Shown here piece by piece: positions 17,439 through 26,152 of a stretch of DNA of 34,602 bases. The notes beneath the pieces are model-generated. The model had not been told where the DNA came from and made no database searches. It saw only the letters and a program-made list of their open reading frames with translations. The position numbers and the translations under genes were made by a program. Source of the DNA: an uncultured Corynebacterium sp. (GTDB lineage Bacteria > Actinomycetota > Actinomycetes > Mycobacteriales > Mycobacteriaceae); the NCBI RefSeq assembly GCF_946222985.1, contig NZ_CAMIFY010000027.1:1-34602 (forward strand), in the 5' to 3' direction. The first letter of the stretch is position 1; each line of letters opens with the position of its first letter.

Positions 17439-17590
17439 GGATTCGGAAGTAATCGATGTCACACCGGAGCCGTCGTGGATACGTCCGTCGCATGCCCTGC
17501 GGGGCAATCGATTCGCCGAAAGGCCGAACCAGGGGCGACGCGAACGCGGGGGCAGTGCCGATGGACGAGCTGAAGGAGACGAAACGCACC

Positions 17591-19423
17591 ATGCGGGAGT
17601 ACAGCACCGAAGCGCAGTACGCGATCGGCGAGAAAGAAACCATCATCACCGCGCTGCGGGAACTGGTGGTCAAACGCCCGAAGCTGGTCATGTTCACCCG
17701 CCCCAAAAACTTCGAATGGGTCAACGTCACGGCCCAGGAGTTCTACGACGAGGCGGTGGCGGTGGCCAAGGGCCTCATCGCCAACGGCGTCGAAAAGGGC
17801 GACCGCGTCGCGCTGCTGTCGGAGACCCGTTACGAGTGGAACCTGATCAACATCGGCGTGTGGATGGCCGGTGCGACCGTGGTGCCGATCTACGGTTCGT
17901 CCTCCGCGGGCCAGATCCGCTGGATCATCGAGGACTCGGGCGCGGTCTTCGCCGTCACCGAGGGACGCCAGCACACCGAGCGGATGAAGAACCTCATCGT
18001 CGACGAGGGTGGCCACGCCCCGCTGTCGGATTCGCCGTCGCAGCTGCGTCGCGTCCTGGAGCTCAACGCCTCGGCCGTGGACACCTTGATGTACGAGGGC
18101 CGCGAGATCGACGACTCCGAGGTCGAAGATCGCATCGAGTCGACCCGCTCCGATGACCTCGCCTCGGTGATCTACACCTCGGGCACCACCGGCCGCCCCA
18201 AGGGCTGCATGCTCCTGCACAGCAACTGGCTCGGCGAGGTCCGCGCGATCCTCACCAACGACATCGGCATCATCGCCCGCCCCGGCAACCGCATCCTGAC
18301 GTTCCTGCCGCTGGCCCACGTTCTGGCCAACGCCGTGTCGCTGGCCGCCATCGTCGGCGGCGCGACCCAGTCGCACTGGGCCGACACCACGACGGTGACC
18401 CTGGAATTCCAGCGCTCCCGCCCGCACCTGATCCTCGGCGTGCCCCGCGTGTTCGAGAAGGTCCGCGACTCGGCCTACGCCGGCGCGAAGGAGAAGGGCG
18501 CCTTCGGCCTGGCCATGTTCGAGCGCGCCGAAGCCGCCGCGATCGAGTACTCCAAGGCCCTCGACACCCCGTCGGGCCCGTCGACGGCGCAGAAGCTGCG
18601 CCTGAAGCTCTACGACAAGCTGCTGTTCCAGAAGATCAAGGCCGCCATGGGCGAGGCCGTGCAGTACACCATCTCCGGTGGCTCGGCCCTGTCCTCGGAC
18701 CTCGGCCACTTCTTCCGCGGTCTCGGCGTGACGGTCTACGAGGGCTACGGCCTGACCGAGTCGACCGCCGCGATCACGGTGAACTCGCCCAACGACCAGG
18801 TCATCGGAACCGTCGGTCGCCCCGTCGGCGGCTGCTCGGTGAAGATCGGCGACGACGGCGAGATCATGCTCAAGGGCCCGGTGGTGTTCAAGGGCTACTG
18901 GCAGAACGAGGAAGCCACGAAGGAGACCTTCGACGGCGAGTGGTTCAAGACCGGCGACCTCGGCGAGCTCGACGACACCGGCCACCTGCGCGTCACGGGC
19001 CGCAAGAAGGACCTCATCGTCACCGCCGGCGGCAAGAACGTCTCGCCCGGCCCGATGGAGGATCGCATGCGCACGCACCCGCTGGTGTCGCAGGCGGTCG
19101 TCATCGGCGACGGTCGTCCGTTCGTCTCCGTCCTGGTCACCCTCGACGAAGAGGCCGTGACGAAGTGGAAGGGCGAGCACGGCGTGCCGGAGCAGACCTC
19201 CATCCGTGATCTGGCCACCAACGCGGTGCTGCGCGCGGAGATCCAGGACGCCGTCAATTCCGCCAACGAGCTCGTCTCGCACGCGGAGGCGATCAAGAAG
19301 TTCCACATCCTCCCGCGCGACCTGTCCGAGGAGGACGGCGAGATGACCCCGACGATGAAGGTCAAGCGCAACGTCGTCGTCGACAAGTTCTCCCGCGAGG
19401 TCGAGGACATGTACCACCGCTGA
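17591..19423 (+). CDS. fadD15: Long-chain fatty acid-CoA ligase FadD15
   Basis: This 610-residue AMP-forming enzyme activates long-chain fatty acids to acyl-CoA. The adenylate-forming motifs are clear: YTSGTTGRPKG at 195-205, YEGYGLTE in the middle, the FKTGDLGELD hinge, GRKKDLIVTAGGKNVSP, and a C-terminal catalytic Lys in MTPTMKVKRN. From memory, M. tuberculosis FadD15 starts with a similar MRE sequence, and the length agrees (about 600). So I chose the ATG at 17591, with AAGGAG at 17573-17578 (12-base spacing). An in-frame ATG at 17561 would add ten residues. It is transcribed alone and closed by two tandem hairpins. It likely supplies acyl-CoA for membrane and mycolate lipid synthesis. Confidence 0.93.
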   Translation: MREYSTEAQYAIGEKETIITALRELVVKRPKLVMFTRPKNFEWVNVTAQEFYDEAVAVAKGLIANGVEKGDRVALLSETRYEWNLINIGVWMAGATVVPIYGSSSAGQIRWIIEDSGAVFAVTEGRQHTERMKNLIVDEGGHAPLSDSPSQLRRVLELNASAVDTLMYEGREIDDSEVEDRIESTRSDDLASVIYTSGTTGRPKGCMLLHSNWLGEVRAILTNDIGIIARPGNRILTFLPLAHVLANAVSLAAIVGGATQSHWADTTTVTLEFQRSRPHLILGVPRVFEKVRDSAYAGAKEKGAFGLAMFERAEAAAIEYSKALDTPSGPSTAQKLRLKLYDKLLFQKIKAAMGEAVQYTISGGSALSSDLGHFFRGLGVTVYEGYGLTESTAAITVNSPNDQVIGTVGRPVGGCSVKIGDDGEIMLKGPVVFKGYWQNEEATKETFDGEWFKTGDLGELDDTGHLRVTGRKKDLIVTAGGKNVSPGPMEDRMRTHPLVSQAVVIGDGRPFVSVLVTLDEEAVTKWKGEHGVPEQTSIRDLATNAVLRAEIQDAVNSANELVSHAEAIKKFHILPRDLSEEDGEMTPTMKVKRNVVVDKFSREVEDMYHR

Positions 19424-19432
19424 TCCACGGAG

Positions 19433-19460
19433 CGGCCGCCGACGCTCTCGTCGGCGGCCG
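19433..19460 (+). terminator. First of two tandem terminators after fadD15
   Basis: CGGCCGCCGACG-CTCT-CGTCGGCGGCCG forms a perfect 12-bp stem with a 4-base loop, starting 10 bases after the stop codon. Confidence 0.85.
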
Positions 19461-19473
19461 TGAACGATCGCAT

Positions 19474-19515
19474 CGAAGAGGGGCCCGGTGACTTGCGTCG
19501 CCGGGCCCCTCTTCG
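19474..19515 (+). terminator. Second tandem terminator after fadD15
   Basis: The arms 19474-19492 and 19497-19515 (starting CGAAGAGGGG and ending CCCCTCTTCG) make a 19-bp stem with one G-T pair and the loop TTGC. It lies 13 bases after the first hairpin, giving a double block between fadD15 and the next operon. Confidence 0.85.
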
Positions 19516-19601
19516 CGGCGCCGAGCCGAGTGAATTCGGCCGGCCCGGGAATCGCGGCGGGCGCGGCGGTGTCGCTCCACGGAGTTGGGCCCGAGCGCCC
19601 T

Positions 19602-19607
19602 TATGGT
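19602..19607 (+). promoter_or_regulatory. Candidate -10 element for the hypothetical-hemW operon
   Basis: TATGGT is the best TANNNT match between the tandem terminators and the GTG at 19722. It would give a leader of about 108 bases that includes the AGGAGG site. No good -35 is seen. Confidence 0.35.
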
Positions 19608-19721
19608 GGGGGTCGATCCAAGGTCGTCGGGGTGCGGGGACGAACGTCCCATGGCCCCGGAGTTCGATCGAGACGTTGTTGCACGGCAGCCCTGACGGGC
19701 CCGACCCGCGAGGAGGATGCG

Positions 19722-20390
19722 GTGGAGCATTATGACGCGCGCCTCCGGCTTCGCGAGGTCACCCAGGAGCTCTACGACATCGGCGACGAGGTCGCCGAGC
19801 ACATCGAGCATCTGGCACAGGCCATCGCCGACGTCGACCGGGAACTCGTCGACGAGTGCGTCCTGGAATTGGCCGACATCGTCGACGAGGCCGTGGAGGA
19901 CGCCCGCCCGCTGGTGGGGGAGTTGTCCGGTCTGCGGCAGGCCTTCACCTCCGGCATCCGCCGCGGGGAGCTCGGGCCGATGCCCGATCGCCCGCCGGGA
20001 CCGGAACCCGCTCCCGTCGACGTCGCCGCGCTGTCGGCGATCCCGGCGCCGCTGCGCCACCCGGTGGCCCTGCCCACCGTCGCCCACGCTCTGGTGGCCC
20101 GGTCCGACAGCACCGCGGCGTACCTCGACGAATTGGCCGACTGGGTGTCGGCCGAGAACATCCGCGGCGTCGAGGTGCTGGGCTCGGTGCAGATCCCCGC
20201 GCTCTACGCCCGCTGCGGCCGACGCGCGCTCAACGCCGCCGCCGCCTGGTGCGTGACGGTGCCGGAGACCCACCCGGCGGTGGCCCGGACCCTGCGCGGT
20301 CGACGACCCCCGGCGTTCCTCATGGAGCGCATCCGCATCGACGAGGTCGTGCGCAAGGTGGCGCGCCGCCGCGCCGCGGAGCGGGTGTGA
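19722..20390 (+). CDS. Hypothetical protein coupled to hemW
   Basis: The 222-residue protein begins at GTG 19722, set by AGGAGG at 19711-19716. The first ~90 residues are strongly acidic and helical, with heptad-like spacing (LREVTQELYDIGDEVAEHIE through ELADIVDEAVEDARPLVGEL), so a coiled coil is likely. A Pro-rich linker follows at about 95-110. The C-terminal half is globular and ends very basic (RIDEVVRKVARRRAAERV). There is no membrane helix and I recognise no family. Its stop overlaps the hemW GTG (GTGA), so the two are translationally coupled, which suggests a link to heme trafficking or the radical-SAM protein. That link is inference from coupling only. Confidence 0.75.
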   Translation: MEHYDARLRLREVTQELYDIGDEVAEHIEHLAQAIADVDRELVDECVLELADIVDEAVEDARPLVGELSGLRQAFTSGIRRGELGPMPDRPPGPEPAPVDVAALSAIPAPLRHPVALPTVAHALVARSDSTAAYLDELADWVSAENIRGVEVLGSVQIPALYARCGRRALNAAAAWCVTVPETHPAVARTLRGRRPPAFLMERIRIDEVVRKVARRRAAERV

Positions 20391-21556
20391 CCGCCCAGGG
20401 CGACCGGGCCGGTCGCGGCGCGGCCCCGGCCTTCGGCGTCTACCTGCACGTCCCGTTCTGCGCGACGCGCTGCGGATACTGCGACTTCAACACCTACACG
20501 GCCGGCGAGCTGGGTTCGTCGGCGTCGACTGGCAGCTACCTCGACGCCATCGCCCGGGAGCTCGAACTCGGCGCCGCGTCGTTGTCCGGCGACGAGCTGC
20601 GCCCGGCCGAGACGGTTTTCATCGGCGGCGGCACCCCGTCGCTGTTGGGGGCCTCGGGTCTGGCGCGCCTGCTCGACGCGGTGCGCGACACCTTCGGCCT
20701 GGCGCGGGGCGCCGAGGTCACCACCGAGTCCAATCCGGAGTCGACGTCGCCCGAGTTCTTCGCCGGTCTCCGCGAGGCCGGTTTCACCCGCGTGAGCCTG
20801 GGCATGCAGTCGGTGGCGCCGCACGTGTTGGCCACGTTGGATCGCGTTCACACGCCGGGCCGTCCCGTCGAGGCCGCCGGCGAGGCCCGCGCCGCGGGGT
20901 TCGATCACGTCAACCTCGACTTGATCTACGGCACCCCGGGTGAGTCGATGTCCGATCTCGACGCGTCGCTGGACGCGGTGCTCGGCGCCGGCGTCGACCA
21001 CGTGTCGGCGTATTCGCTCATCGTCGAAGACGGCACGGCCATGGCACGCAAGGTCCGCCGCGGCGAGCTGCCGATGCCCGACGACGACGATCTCGCCGAC
21101 CGGTACGAGCGCATCGATGCCGCGTTGCGGGGCGCGGATTTCGATTGGTACGAGGTCTCCAACTGGTCGAAGCCGGGCGGGGAGTGCCTGCACAACATGA
21201 TCTATTGGCGCGACGGCGACTGGTGGGGAGCCGGCCCCGGAGCCCATTCGCACATCGGCGGCCGCCGGTTCCACAACGTCAAGCACCCCGCGCGGTACGC
21301 CTCCGTCGTGTCCTCCGGCGAGCTGCCGATCCGGGACACCGAATTGCTTTCCGACGAGGACCGTCACATCGAGCGCGTGATGCTCCGATTGCGACTGTCC
21401 GAAGGCATGCCGCTGGCGGAGCTGCGTTCGGAGGAGCTGCGGCGCGCACGCGCGCAGGCCGATGCGGGGATGCTCGACATCGACGGCGATCGGGTGCGTT
21501 TGACCGACCGCGGGCGCCTGTTGGCCGACGCGATCATCGTCGACATCCTGTCCTGA
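20387..21556 (+). CDS. hemW: Radical-SAM heme chaperone HemW
   Basis: The 389-residue protein has the radical-SAM cluster motif CATRCGYC (Cys25, Cys29, Cys32), then IGGGTPS and the SAM-binding NLDLIYGTPG. The HemW-type segment LHNMIYW and GAGPGAHSH separate it from coproporphyrinogen dehydrogenase HemN, with which it is often confused. HemW binds heme and passes it to membrane hemoproteins. The GTG start at 20387 overlaps the upstream stop, and the window's HVPFC start region is intact. It is followed by an MFS gene with its own promoter and then by hrcA-dnaJ2, a common actinobacterial arrangement. Confidence 0.92.
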   Translation: MTAQGDRAGRGAAPAFGVYLHVPFCATRCGYCDFNTYTAGELGSSASTGSYLDAIARELELGAASLSGDELRPAETVFIGGGTPSLLGASGLARLLDAVRDTFGLARGAEVTTESNPESTSPEFFAGLREAGFTRVSLGMQSVAPHVLATLDRVHTPGRPVEAAGEARAAGFDHVNLDLIYGTPGESMSDLDASLDAVLGAGVDHVSAYSLIVEDGTAMARKVRRGELPMPDDDDLADRYERIDAALRGADFDWYEVSNWSKPGGECLHNMIYWRDGDWWGAGPGAHSHIGGRRFHNVKHPARYASVVSSGELPIRDTELLSDEDRHIERVMLRLRLSEGMPLAELRSEELRRARAQADAGMLDIDGDRVRLTDRGRLLADAIIVDILS

Positions 21557-21560
21557 CCCC

Positions 21561-21585
21561 GTCCGAGTCGGACCCGGTCTAGGGT
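21561..21585 (+). promoter_or_regulatory. Leaderless promoter of the MFS gene with a small palindrome
   Basis: TAGGGT (21580-21585) ends 7 bases before the ATG at 21593. Just upstream, GTCCGA-G-TCGGAC (21561-21573) is a perfect 13-base palindrome lying across the -35 region, a possible operator. Confidence 0.45.
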
Positions 21586-21592
21586 TCCGGTC

Positions 21593-22918
21593 ATGCAGCA
21601 GCACCTTTCCGCGGGGGTTCCCGCGTCGACGCGCACCCGATTGATCGCCGTACTCGTCGTCGGCCAGATCCTCGGCGGGCTCGGCGTGGGATCGGCCGTC
21701 AGCGTCGGCGCCCTGCTCGTCGCCGACGTGTCCGGCTCTCCGGAGTTGTCGGGGCTCGCGGCGACGGTGAGCACGTTGGGTGCGGCCGTGGCCTCGGTGC
21801 CCTTGGCGGCGATGGCGATGGCCAGGGGACGTGGCGCGGCGCTGGCGACGGGCTCGGGCCTGGCGGCGGTCGGCGCCGTGGCGGCCACGGCGGCCGCGGT
21901 TGCCGGCAACACCTGGTTGGTGCTGGCGGGTCTGCTGGTCCTCGGCGTCGGCACGGCAGTGGGGCTGCAGGCCCGATTTGCCGCCGCCGACGCCGCCCTG
22001 CCCGAACGCCGCGGTCTGATGTTGTCGATGGTCATGTGGTCGACGACGGTCGGCGCGGTGGCGGGGCCGCTGCTCATGGCGCCGTCGGGGCACCTTGCCC
22101 GCGCAGTGGGTCTGCCCGAGCTGACGGGACCGTTCCTGATCACCATCGCGGCGCAGCTCGGCGCCACCGCCCTCTACGCGCTGCTGCTGCACCCGGATCC
22201 GCTGCGGGTCGCGCGGATGACCGACTCGACCGACGACACCGACGGTCCCGACGAGACCGACACCGGCGCTGCGACCGCCACGGCCGCCGCCGATGACGCG
22301 GATGACACCGCCGCTGGCATTGACACAGACACCGCCACCGCCGCCGCCGACACCCGCATCTCCGATCGCCGCGTCGTCCTGGCGGGGCAGGCCGCCGTGG
22401 CCGTGGCCCACTTCGTCATGGTGACGCTGATGTCGATGGCGCCGCTGCACATGACGGGCCACGGCACCTCGCTGACGCTGGTCGGCGTGGTGATGAGCAT
22501 GCACATCGCCGGCATGTGGGCGCTGTCGCCGGTGTTCGGATGGGCCGCCGACACGTTCGGCGCCAAGGCCACGATCATCGTCGGACAGCTGCTGTTCGCG
22601 TCCTGCGCGGCGGTGATCTGGTTCGGGTCGCATTCCGACCTCGCTATCGCGGTGGCGTTGACGCTGCTGGGCCTCGGCTGGTCGGCGTCGGTGGTGGCCG
22701 GATCCGCCGCCGTCACGCGCGCGACCGCGCAACCGTTGCGGGCCACCGTGCAGGGCCGCACCGACCTGGCGATGAATCTGGCCGGCGTCGCCGGTGGACT
22801 GCTCGGCGGCCCGATCCTGGTGGCCATCGGCTACCCCGGGCTGGCGCTGGCGGCGATGATCCCGGTGGCGGCGATCGTCGTCACGCAAATGACGGTTCCC
22901 GACCGCACCACCGCATGA
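21593..22918 (+). CDS. Major facilitator superfamily transporter
   Basis: The 441-residue protein has two sets of about six membrane helices. The N-terminal half is very Gly/Ala-rich (GQILGGLGVGSAVSVGALLVADVSG). A central loop of about 50 residues is low in complexity and made almost only of Asp, Thr, Ala and Gly (from DSTDDTDG to TATAAADT). The second half has GHGTSLTLVGVVMSMHIAGMWALSPVFGW. These features fit an MFS efflux-type carrier. The substrate cannot be told. TAGGGT 7 bases before the ATG, with no Shine-Dalgarno site, indicates its own leaderless promoter although it sits 36 bases after hemW. Confidence 0.87.
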   Translation: MQQHLSAGVPASTRTRLIAVLVVGQILGGLGVGSAVSVGALLVADVSGSPELSGLAATVSTLGAAVASVPLAAMAMARGRGAALATGSGLAAVGAVAATAAAVAGNTWLVLAGLLVLGVGTAVGLQARFAAADAALPERRGLMLSMVMWSTTVGAVAGPLLMAPSGHLARAVGLPELTGPFLITIAAQLGATALYALLLHPDPLRVARMTDSTDDTDGPDETDTGAATATAAADDADDTAAGIDTDTATAAADTRISDRRVVLAGQAAVAVAHFVMVTLMSMAPLHMTGHGTSLTLVGVVMSMHIAGMWALSPVFGWAADTFGAKATIIVGQLLFASCAAVIWFGSHSDLAIAVALTLLGLGWSASVVAGSAAVTRATAQPLRATVQGRTDLAMNLAGVAGGLLGGPILVAIGYPGLALAAMIPVAAIVVTQMTVPDRTTA

Positions 22919-22943
22919 TCCCTCGGCGGGCCCCGACCCGGCC

Positions 22944-22970
22944 TTGAGGCGTCCGGCCACGGGGTAGACT
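22944..22970 (+). promoter_or_regulatory. Promoter of hrcA-dnaJ2
   Basis: TTGAGG (22944-22949) and TAGACT (22965-22970) are separated by 15 bases. Transcription would start near 22977 with a leader of about 58 bases ending in AAGGAG. No CIRCE element (TTAGCACTC-N9-GAGTGCTAA) is seen here. Confidence 0.5.
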
Positions 22971-23034
22971 CGATCGGCGACGTCCGATCCCGGGGCCGCC
23001 CCGCGGCCACGCACCCGAAGGAGATGAGCGCCCG

Positions 23035-24069
23035 ATGTCCAACCAGACCGAACTGCGCCGCCGCGAGGTGCTGCGCGCGATCGTCGCCGACTACGTGTCC
23101 TCCCAGGAACCCGTCGGCTCGAAGGCCCTGGTGGACCGGCACGACCTCGGAGTGTCCTCGGCGACGATCCGCAACGACATGGCGGTGCTGGAGGCCGAGG
23201 GCTTCATCACCCAGGAACACGCCTCGTCGGGACGCATTCCGACGGAGAAGGGCTACCGACTCTTCGTCGATTCGATCTCGAAGGTCAAGCCGCTGTCCAA
23301 GGCCGAGCACCGCGCGATCCTCGAATTCCTCGAAGGCGGCGTCGACCTGGAGGACGTGCTGCGCCGGTCGGTGCAGCTGCTCAGCCAGCTGACCCGGCAG
23401 GTCGCCGTCGTCCAGCTGCCGAACCTGCAGGTCTCGCGCGTGCGCCACTGCGAGGTCGTCCAGCTCGCCGACGTGCGGTTGCTGCTGGTGATCATCACCG
23501 ACACCGGCCGCGTCGAGCAGCGCAACGTCGAACTCGCCGCGCCGATGGACCCGGCGCAGGTGCCGGCGCTGCGCGACATGCTCAACAAGCAGATGGCGGG
23601 CAAGACGCTCACCGACGCGTCGACCTCCATCGCCGACCTCGCCGCCAACGCCCCGGCCGACGCGCGCGACGTGGTCATCCGCTGCTCGACGGTGATCATC
23701 GAATCGCTCATCGACCGCCCCAACGACCGGCTGATCCTCGCCGGCGCCTCCAACCTGACCCGGTCCGGCCTCCACGGCCGCCTGCCGTCGACGCTGCCGA
23801 CGGTGCTCGACGCCCTCGAGGAACAGGTCGTGGTGCTCAAGCTGCTCTCCGCGGTGCAGGACCTCCACCAGGTGCGGGTGTCCATCGGCGAGGAAAACGA
23901 GGACGAGGAACTGCGCGGCACCTCCGTGGTCTCCACCGGCTACGGCACGTCCGGGGCGATCCTCGGCGGACTCGGCGTCGTCGGCCCGACCTACATGGAC
24001 TACCCGGGAACAATCGCGTCGGTCGCCGCCGTTGCACGGTACGTCGGCCGGGTCCTCGGTGATGGGTGA
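23035..24069 (+). CDS. hrcA: Heat-inducible transcription repressor HrcA
   Basis: The 344-residue protein has the N-terminal winged-helix domain (EVLRAIVADYVSSQEPVGSK through GVSSATIRNDMAVLEAEGFI and HASSGRIPTEKGYRLFVD). This is followed by the dimerisation and IDD regions, with the C-terminal GPTYMDYPGTIASVAAVARYV typical of the family. HrcA binds CIRCE operators upstream of groE/dnaK genes and is kept active by GroEL. AAGGAGATG 13 bases before the ATG sets the start. It lies directly upstream of dnaJ2. No CIRCE is visible upstream of either gene, so its targets must lie elsewhere. Confidence 0.95.
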   Translation: MSNQTELRRREVLRAIVADYVSSQEPVGSKALVDRHDLGVSSATIRNDMAVLEAEGFITQEHASSGRIPTEKGYRLFVDSISKVKPLSKAEHRAILEFLEGGVDLEDVLRRSVQLLSQLTRQVAVVQLPNLQVSRVRHCEVVQLADVRLLLVIITDTGRVEQRNVELAAPMDPAQVPALRDMLNKQMAGKTLTDASTSIADLAANAPADARDVVIRCSTVIIESLIDRPNDRLILAGASNLTRSGLHGRLPSTLPTVLDALEEQVVVLKLLSAVQDLHQVRVSIGEENEDEELRGTSVVSTGYGTSGAILGGLGVVGPTYMDYPGTIASVAAVARYVGRVLGDG

Positions 24070-24084
24070 GAGCCCTCGCGCTGG

Positions 24085-24090
24085 TACATT
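24085..24090 (+). promoter_or_regulatory. Candidate internal -10 element for dnaJ2
   Basis: TACATT lies in the 77-base hrcA-dnaJ2 gap and would give dnaJ2 a leader of about 50 bases. The palindrome CACATGTG (24105-24112) falls inside that leader. Confidence 0.35.
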
Positions 24091-24146
24091 CGTCCGACGG
24101 TTCCCACATGTGATTTTTCGACAGGTGCGTAAGGAAGTAACTGACG

Positions 24147-25292
24147 TTGGCTCGTGACTACTACGGCATTCTCGGCGTGTCCAAGGACGCCTCGGACGCG
24201 GAGATCAAGAAGGCCTACCGGAAGCTGGCCCTGAAGTACCACCCGGACCGCAATCCGGACGACGAGGAGGCGGCGGACAAGTTCCGCGAGGCCTCCGTCG
24301 CCCACGAGGTGCTCTCCGACCCGGAGAAGCGCCGCATCGTCGACCTCGGCGGTGATCCGATGGATCAGGCCGGCGGCCCCGGCGGCTACGGGGGAGGGTT
24401 CGGCGGATTCGGCGGCGGCGGCCTCGGCGACGTGTTCGAGGCGTTCTTCGGCGGCGCCGGCGGCGGCCCGCGGCAGCGGCGCTCCCGCGTCCAGCCCGGC
24501 TCCGACGCACTGCTGCGCATTTCCCTGGGCCTCGACGAGTGCTTCACCGGCGTGCGCAAGCCGATCACCGTCGACACCGCGATCCTCTGCGACGTCTGCG
24601 AGGGCACGGGATCGAAGACCAAGGCCAAGCCGAAGGTCTGCGGCGACTGCAACGGCACCGGCGAGATCCAGCAGGTGCAGCGCTCCTTCCTGGGCAACGT
24701 CATGACGTCGCGCCCCTGCGCGCGCTGCGAGGGCACCGGCGAGATCATCGAGGACCCCTGCGGCAACTGCGGCGGCGACGGCCGCGTGCGCTCGCGCCGT
24801 GACCTGACCGTCAACGTCCCGGCGGGCATCGCCGACGGCATGCGCATCCGCATGGCCGGCCAGGGCGAGGTCGGCCCCGGCGGCGGCCCCTCCGGCGACC
24901 TCTACGTCGAGGTGCACTCCGAGCCGCACCCGGTGTTCACCCGCCAGGGCGACGACCTGCACCTGACCCTGCGGGTGCCCATGGTCGAGGCCGCGCTGGG
25001 CACGTCCATCGACGTCGAGGACCTGGTCGGGGAGAACATCTCCGTCGAGGTCGAGCCGGGGACGCAGCCGGCGGAGACCCTGCGCGTGGAGGGCCGCGGC
25101 ATGCCGCGCCTGCGCGGCGAGGGCGCCGGCGACCTCATCGCCCACGTCGACGTCGCCGTGCCGACCAAGCTCGACGGCAAGTCGCGCGAGATCCTCGAGA
25201 AGTTGCGCGACCACCGCGACGAGGACACGCACGTCGCCCACGGCGAATCCACCGACCGCGGGTTCTTCTCGCGTTTCCGCAGCCGCCGCTAG
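24147..25292 (+). CDS. dnaJ: Chaperone DnaJ (DnaJ2)
   Basis: The 381-residue type-I J protein has the J domain with HPD at 32-34. The Gly/Phe-rich region spans about 76-106. Four zinc-finger repeats follow (Cys pairs at 148/151, 165/168, 191/194, 205/208), then the C-terminal substrate-binding domain. It stimulates DnaK ATPase and delivers unfolded clients. The start is the uncommon TTG at 24147, supported by AAGGAAG about 10 bases upstream and by alignment of ARDYYGILGV with the family N-terminus. It follows hrcA, as the second DnaJ of actinobacteria usually does, rather than sitting with dnaK-grpE. Confidence 0.95.
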   Translation: MARDYYGILGVSKDASDAEIKKAYRKLALKYHPDRNPDDEEAADKFREASVAHEVLSDPEKRRIVDLGGDPMDQAGGPGGYGGGFGGFGGGGLGDVFEAFFGGAGGGPRQRRSRVQPGSDALLRISLGLDECFTGVRKPITVDTAILCDVCEGTGSKTKAKPKVCGDCNGTGEIQQVQRSFLGNVMTSRPCARCEGTGEIIEDPCGNCGGDGRVRSRRDLTVNVPAGIADGMRIRMAGQGEVGPGGGPSGDLYVEVHSEPHPVFTRQGDDLHLTLRVPMVEAALGTSIDVEDLVGENISVEVEPGTQPAETLRVEGRGMPRLRGEGAGDLIAHVDVAVPTKLDGKSREILEKLRDHRDEDTHVAHGESTDRGFFSRFRSRR

Positions 25293-25362
25293 CCGCCGAT
25301 GACTGCGGCCGGCCCCCGCCAGCCGCCGATCACGGCTCGCCCGCCGACCCCCGAGGAGCGTC

Positions 25363-26148
25363 ATGGGACTTCCCGTTTTCGTCGCCGATTTCGGCGGTGA
25401 GCTGCCCGAGGTCGGCTCGACCATCGCGGTCGAGGGCCCCGAGGCCAAGCATCTGAAGGTCCAGCGCCTCGGCCCCGACGACGAGCTGTTCCTCGTCGAC
25501 GGCGGCGACCGCCGCGTCCACGCGCGGGTGTCGCTTGTCGACGGCGGTTCCCGCGCCACCTGCGAGGTCCTCTCCGCGCGGATCGACGACCGCCCCCGCC
25601 CGCACGTGACCATCGTCCAGGCGTTGCCGAAGTCCGATCGCGCGGAGCTGGCCGTCGACGCCATGACCGAGGCCGGCGTCGACGCGATCGTCCCGTGGTC
25701 CGCCCGCCGGTGCGTGGCGAAATGGACGGGCGCCAAGGCCGACAAGGCCCGTGACAAGTGGGCGGCCACCGCCCGGGAGGCGGCCAAGCAGGCGCGGCGA
25801 TCGTGGATCCCGCCGGTCGAGTCGCTGCATTCGACGAAGGACGTCGTCGCGTTGATCGAGGACGTCGTCGGCCGCGGGGGAGCCGCCGCCGTGCTCCACG
25901 AAGCCGAGCACCGGCCCTTCGCGGAGTTCGTGGCGTCGGCCTCCGCCACCGACGACGGCGACGGCGCCGGCGCCGGTGAGATCGTGTTCGTCGTCGGCCC
26001 GGAGGGCGGCGTCGCCGACGAGGAGATCGCCGCCTTCCGCGACGCCGGTGCGACGCCCGTCGTGCTCGGCCCGACGGTGCTGCGCACGGCCCTGGCCGGG
26101 GCGGTGGCCGTCTCGGCGTTGGGCCCGTTGACCCGCCGCTGGGGCTGA
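25363..26148 (+). CDS. rsmE: 16S rRNA (uracil1498-N3)-methyltransferase RsmE
   Basis: The 261-residue SPOUT-class enzyme methylates N3 of U1498 in 16S rRNA using SAM. The N-terminal PUA-like part (HLKVQRLGPDDELFLVDG) is followed by the knot domain with VTIVQALPKSDRAELAV, AVDAMTEAGVDAIVPW, the SAM-loop FVVGPEGGVADEE and the C-terminal LGPTVLRTALAGAVAVSAL. An acidic Ala/Asp/Gly insertion (SATDDGDGAGAG) precedes the SAM loop. GAGGAG precedes the ATG. It follows dnaJ2 by 70 bases; that gap holds two CCGCCGAT copies and no clear promoter, so read-through from dnaJ2 is likely. Confidence 0.93.
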   Translation: MGLPVFVADFGGELPEVGSTIAVEGPEAKHLKVQRLGPDDELFLVDGGDRRVHARVSLVDGGSRATCEVLSARIDDRPRPHVTIVQALPKSDRAELAVDAMTEAGVDAIVPWSARRCVAKWTGAKADKARDKWAATAREAAKQARRSWIPPVESLHSTKDVVALIEDVVGRGGAAAVLHEAEHRPFAEFVASASATDDGDGAGAGEIVFVVGPEGGVADEEIAAFRDAGATPVVLGPTVLRTALAGAVAVSALGPLTRRWG

Positions 26149-26152
26149 TTCG

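Noticed and set aside
17456..17590. N-terminal extension of fadD15 by 45 residues
   Set aside because: The added residues are Arg/Gly-rich with no ribosome site, and family members begin at the equivalent of the ATG at 17591.
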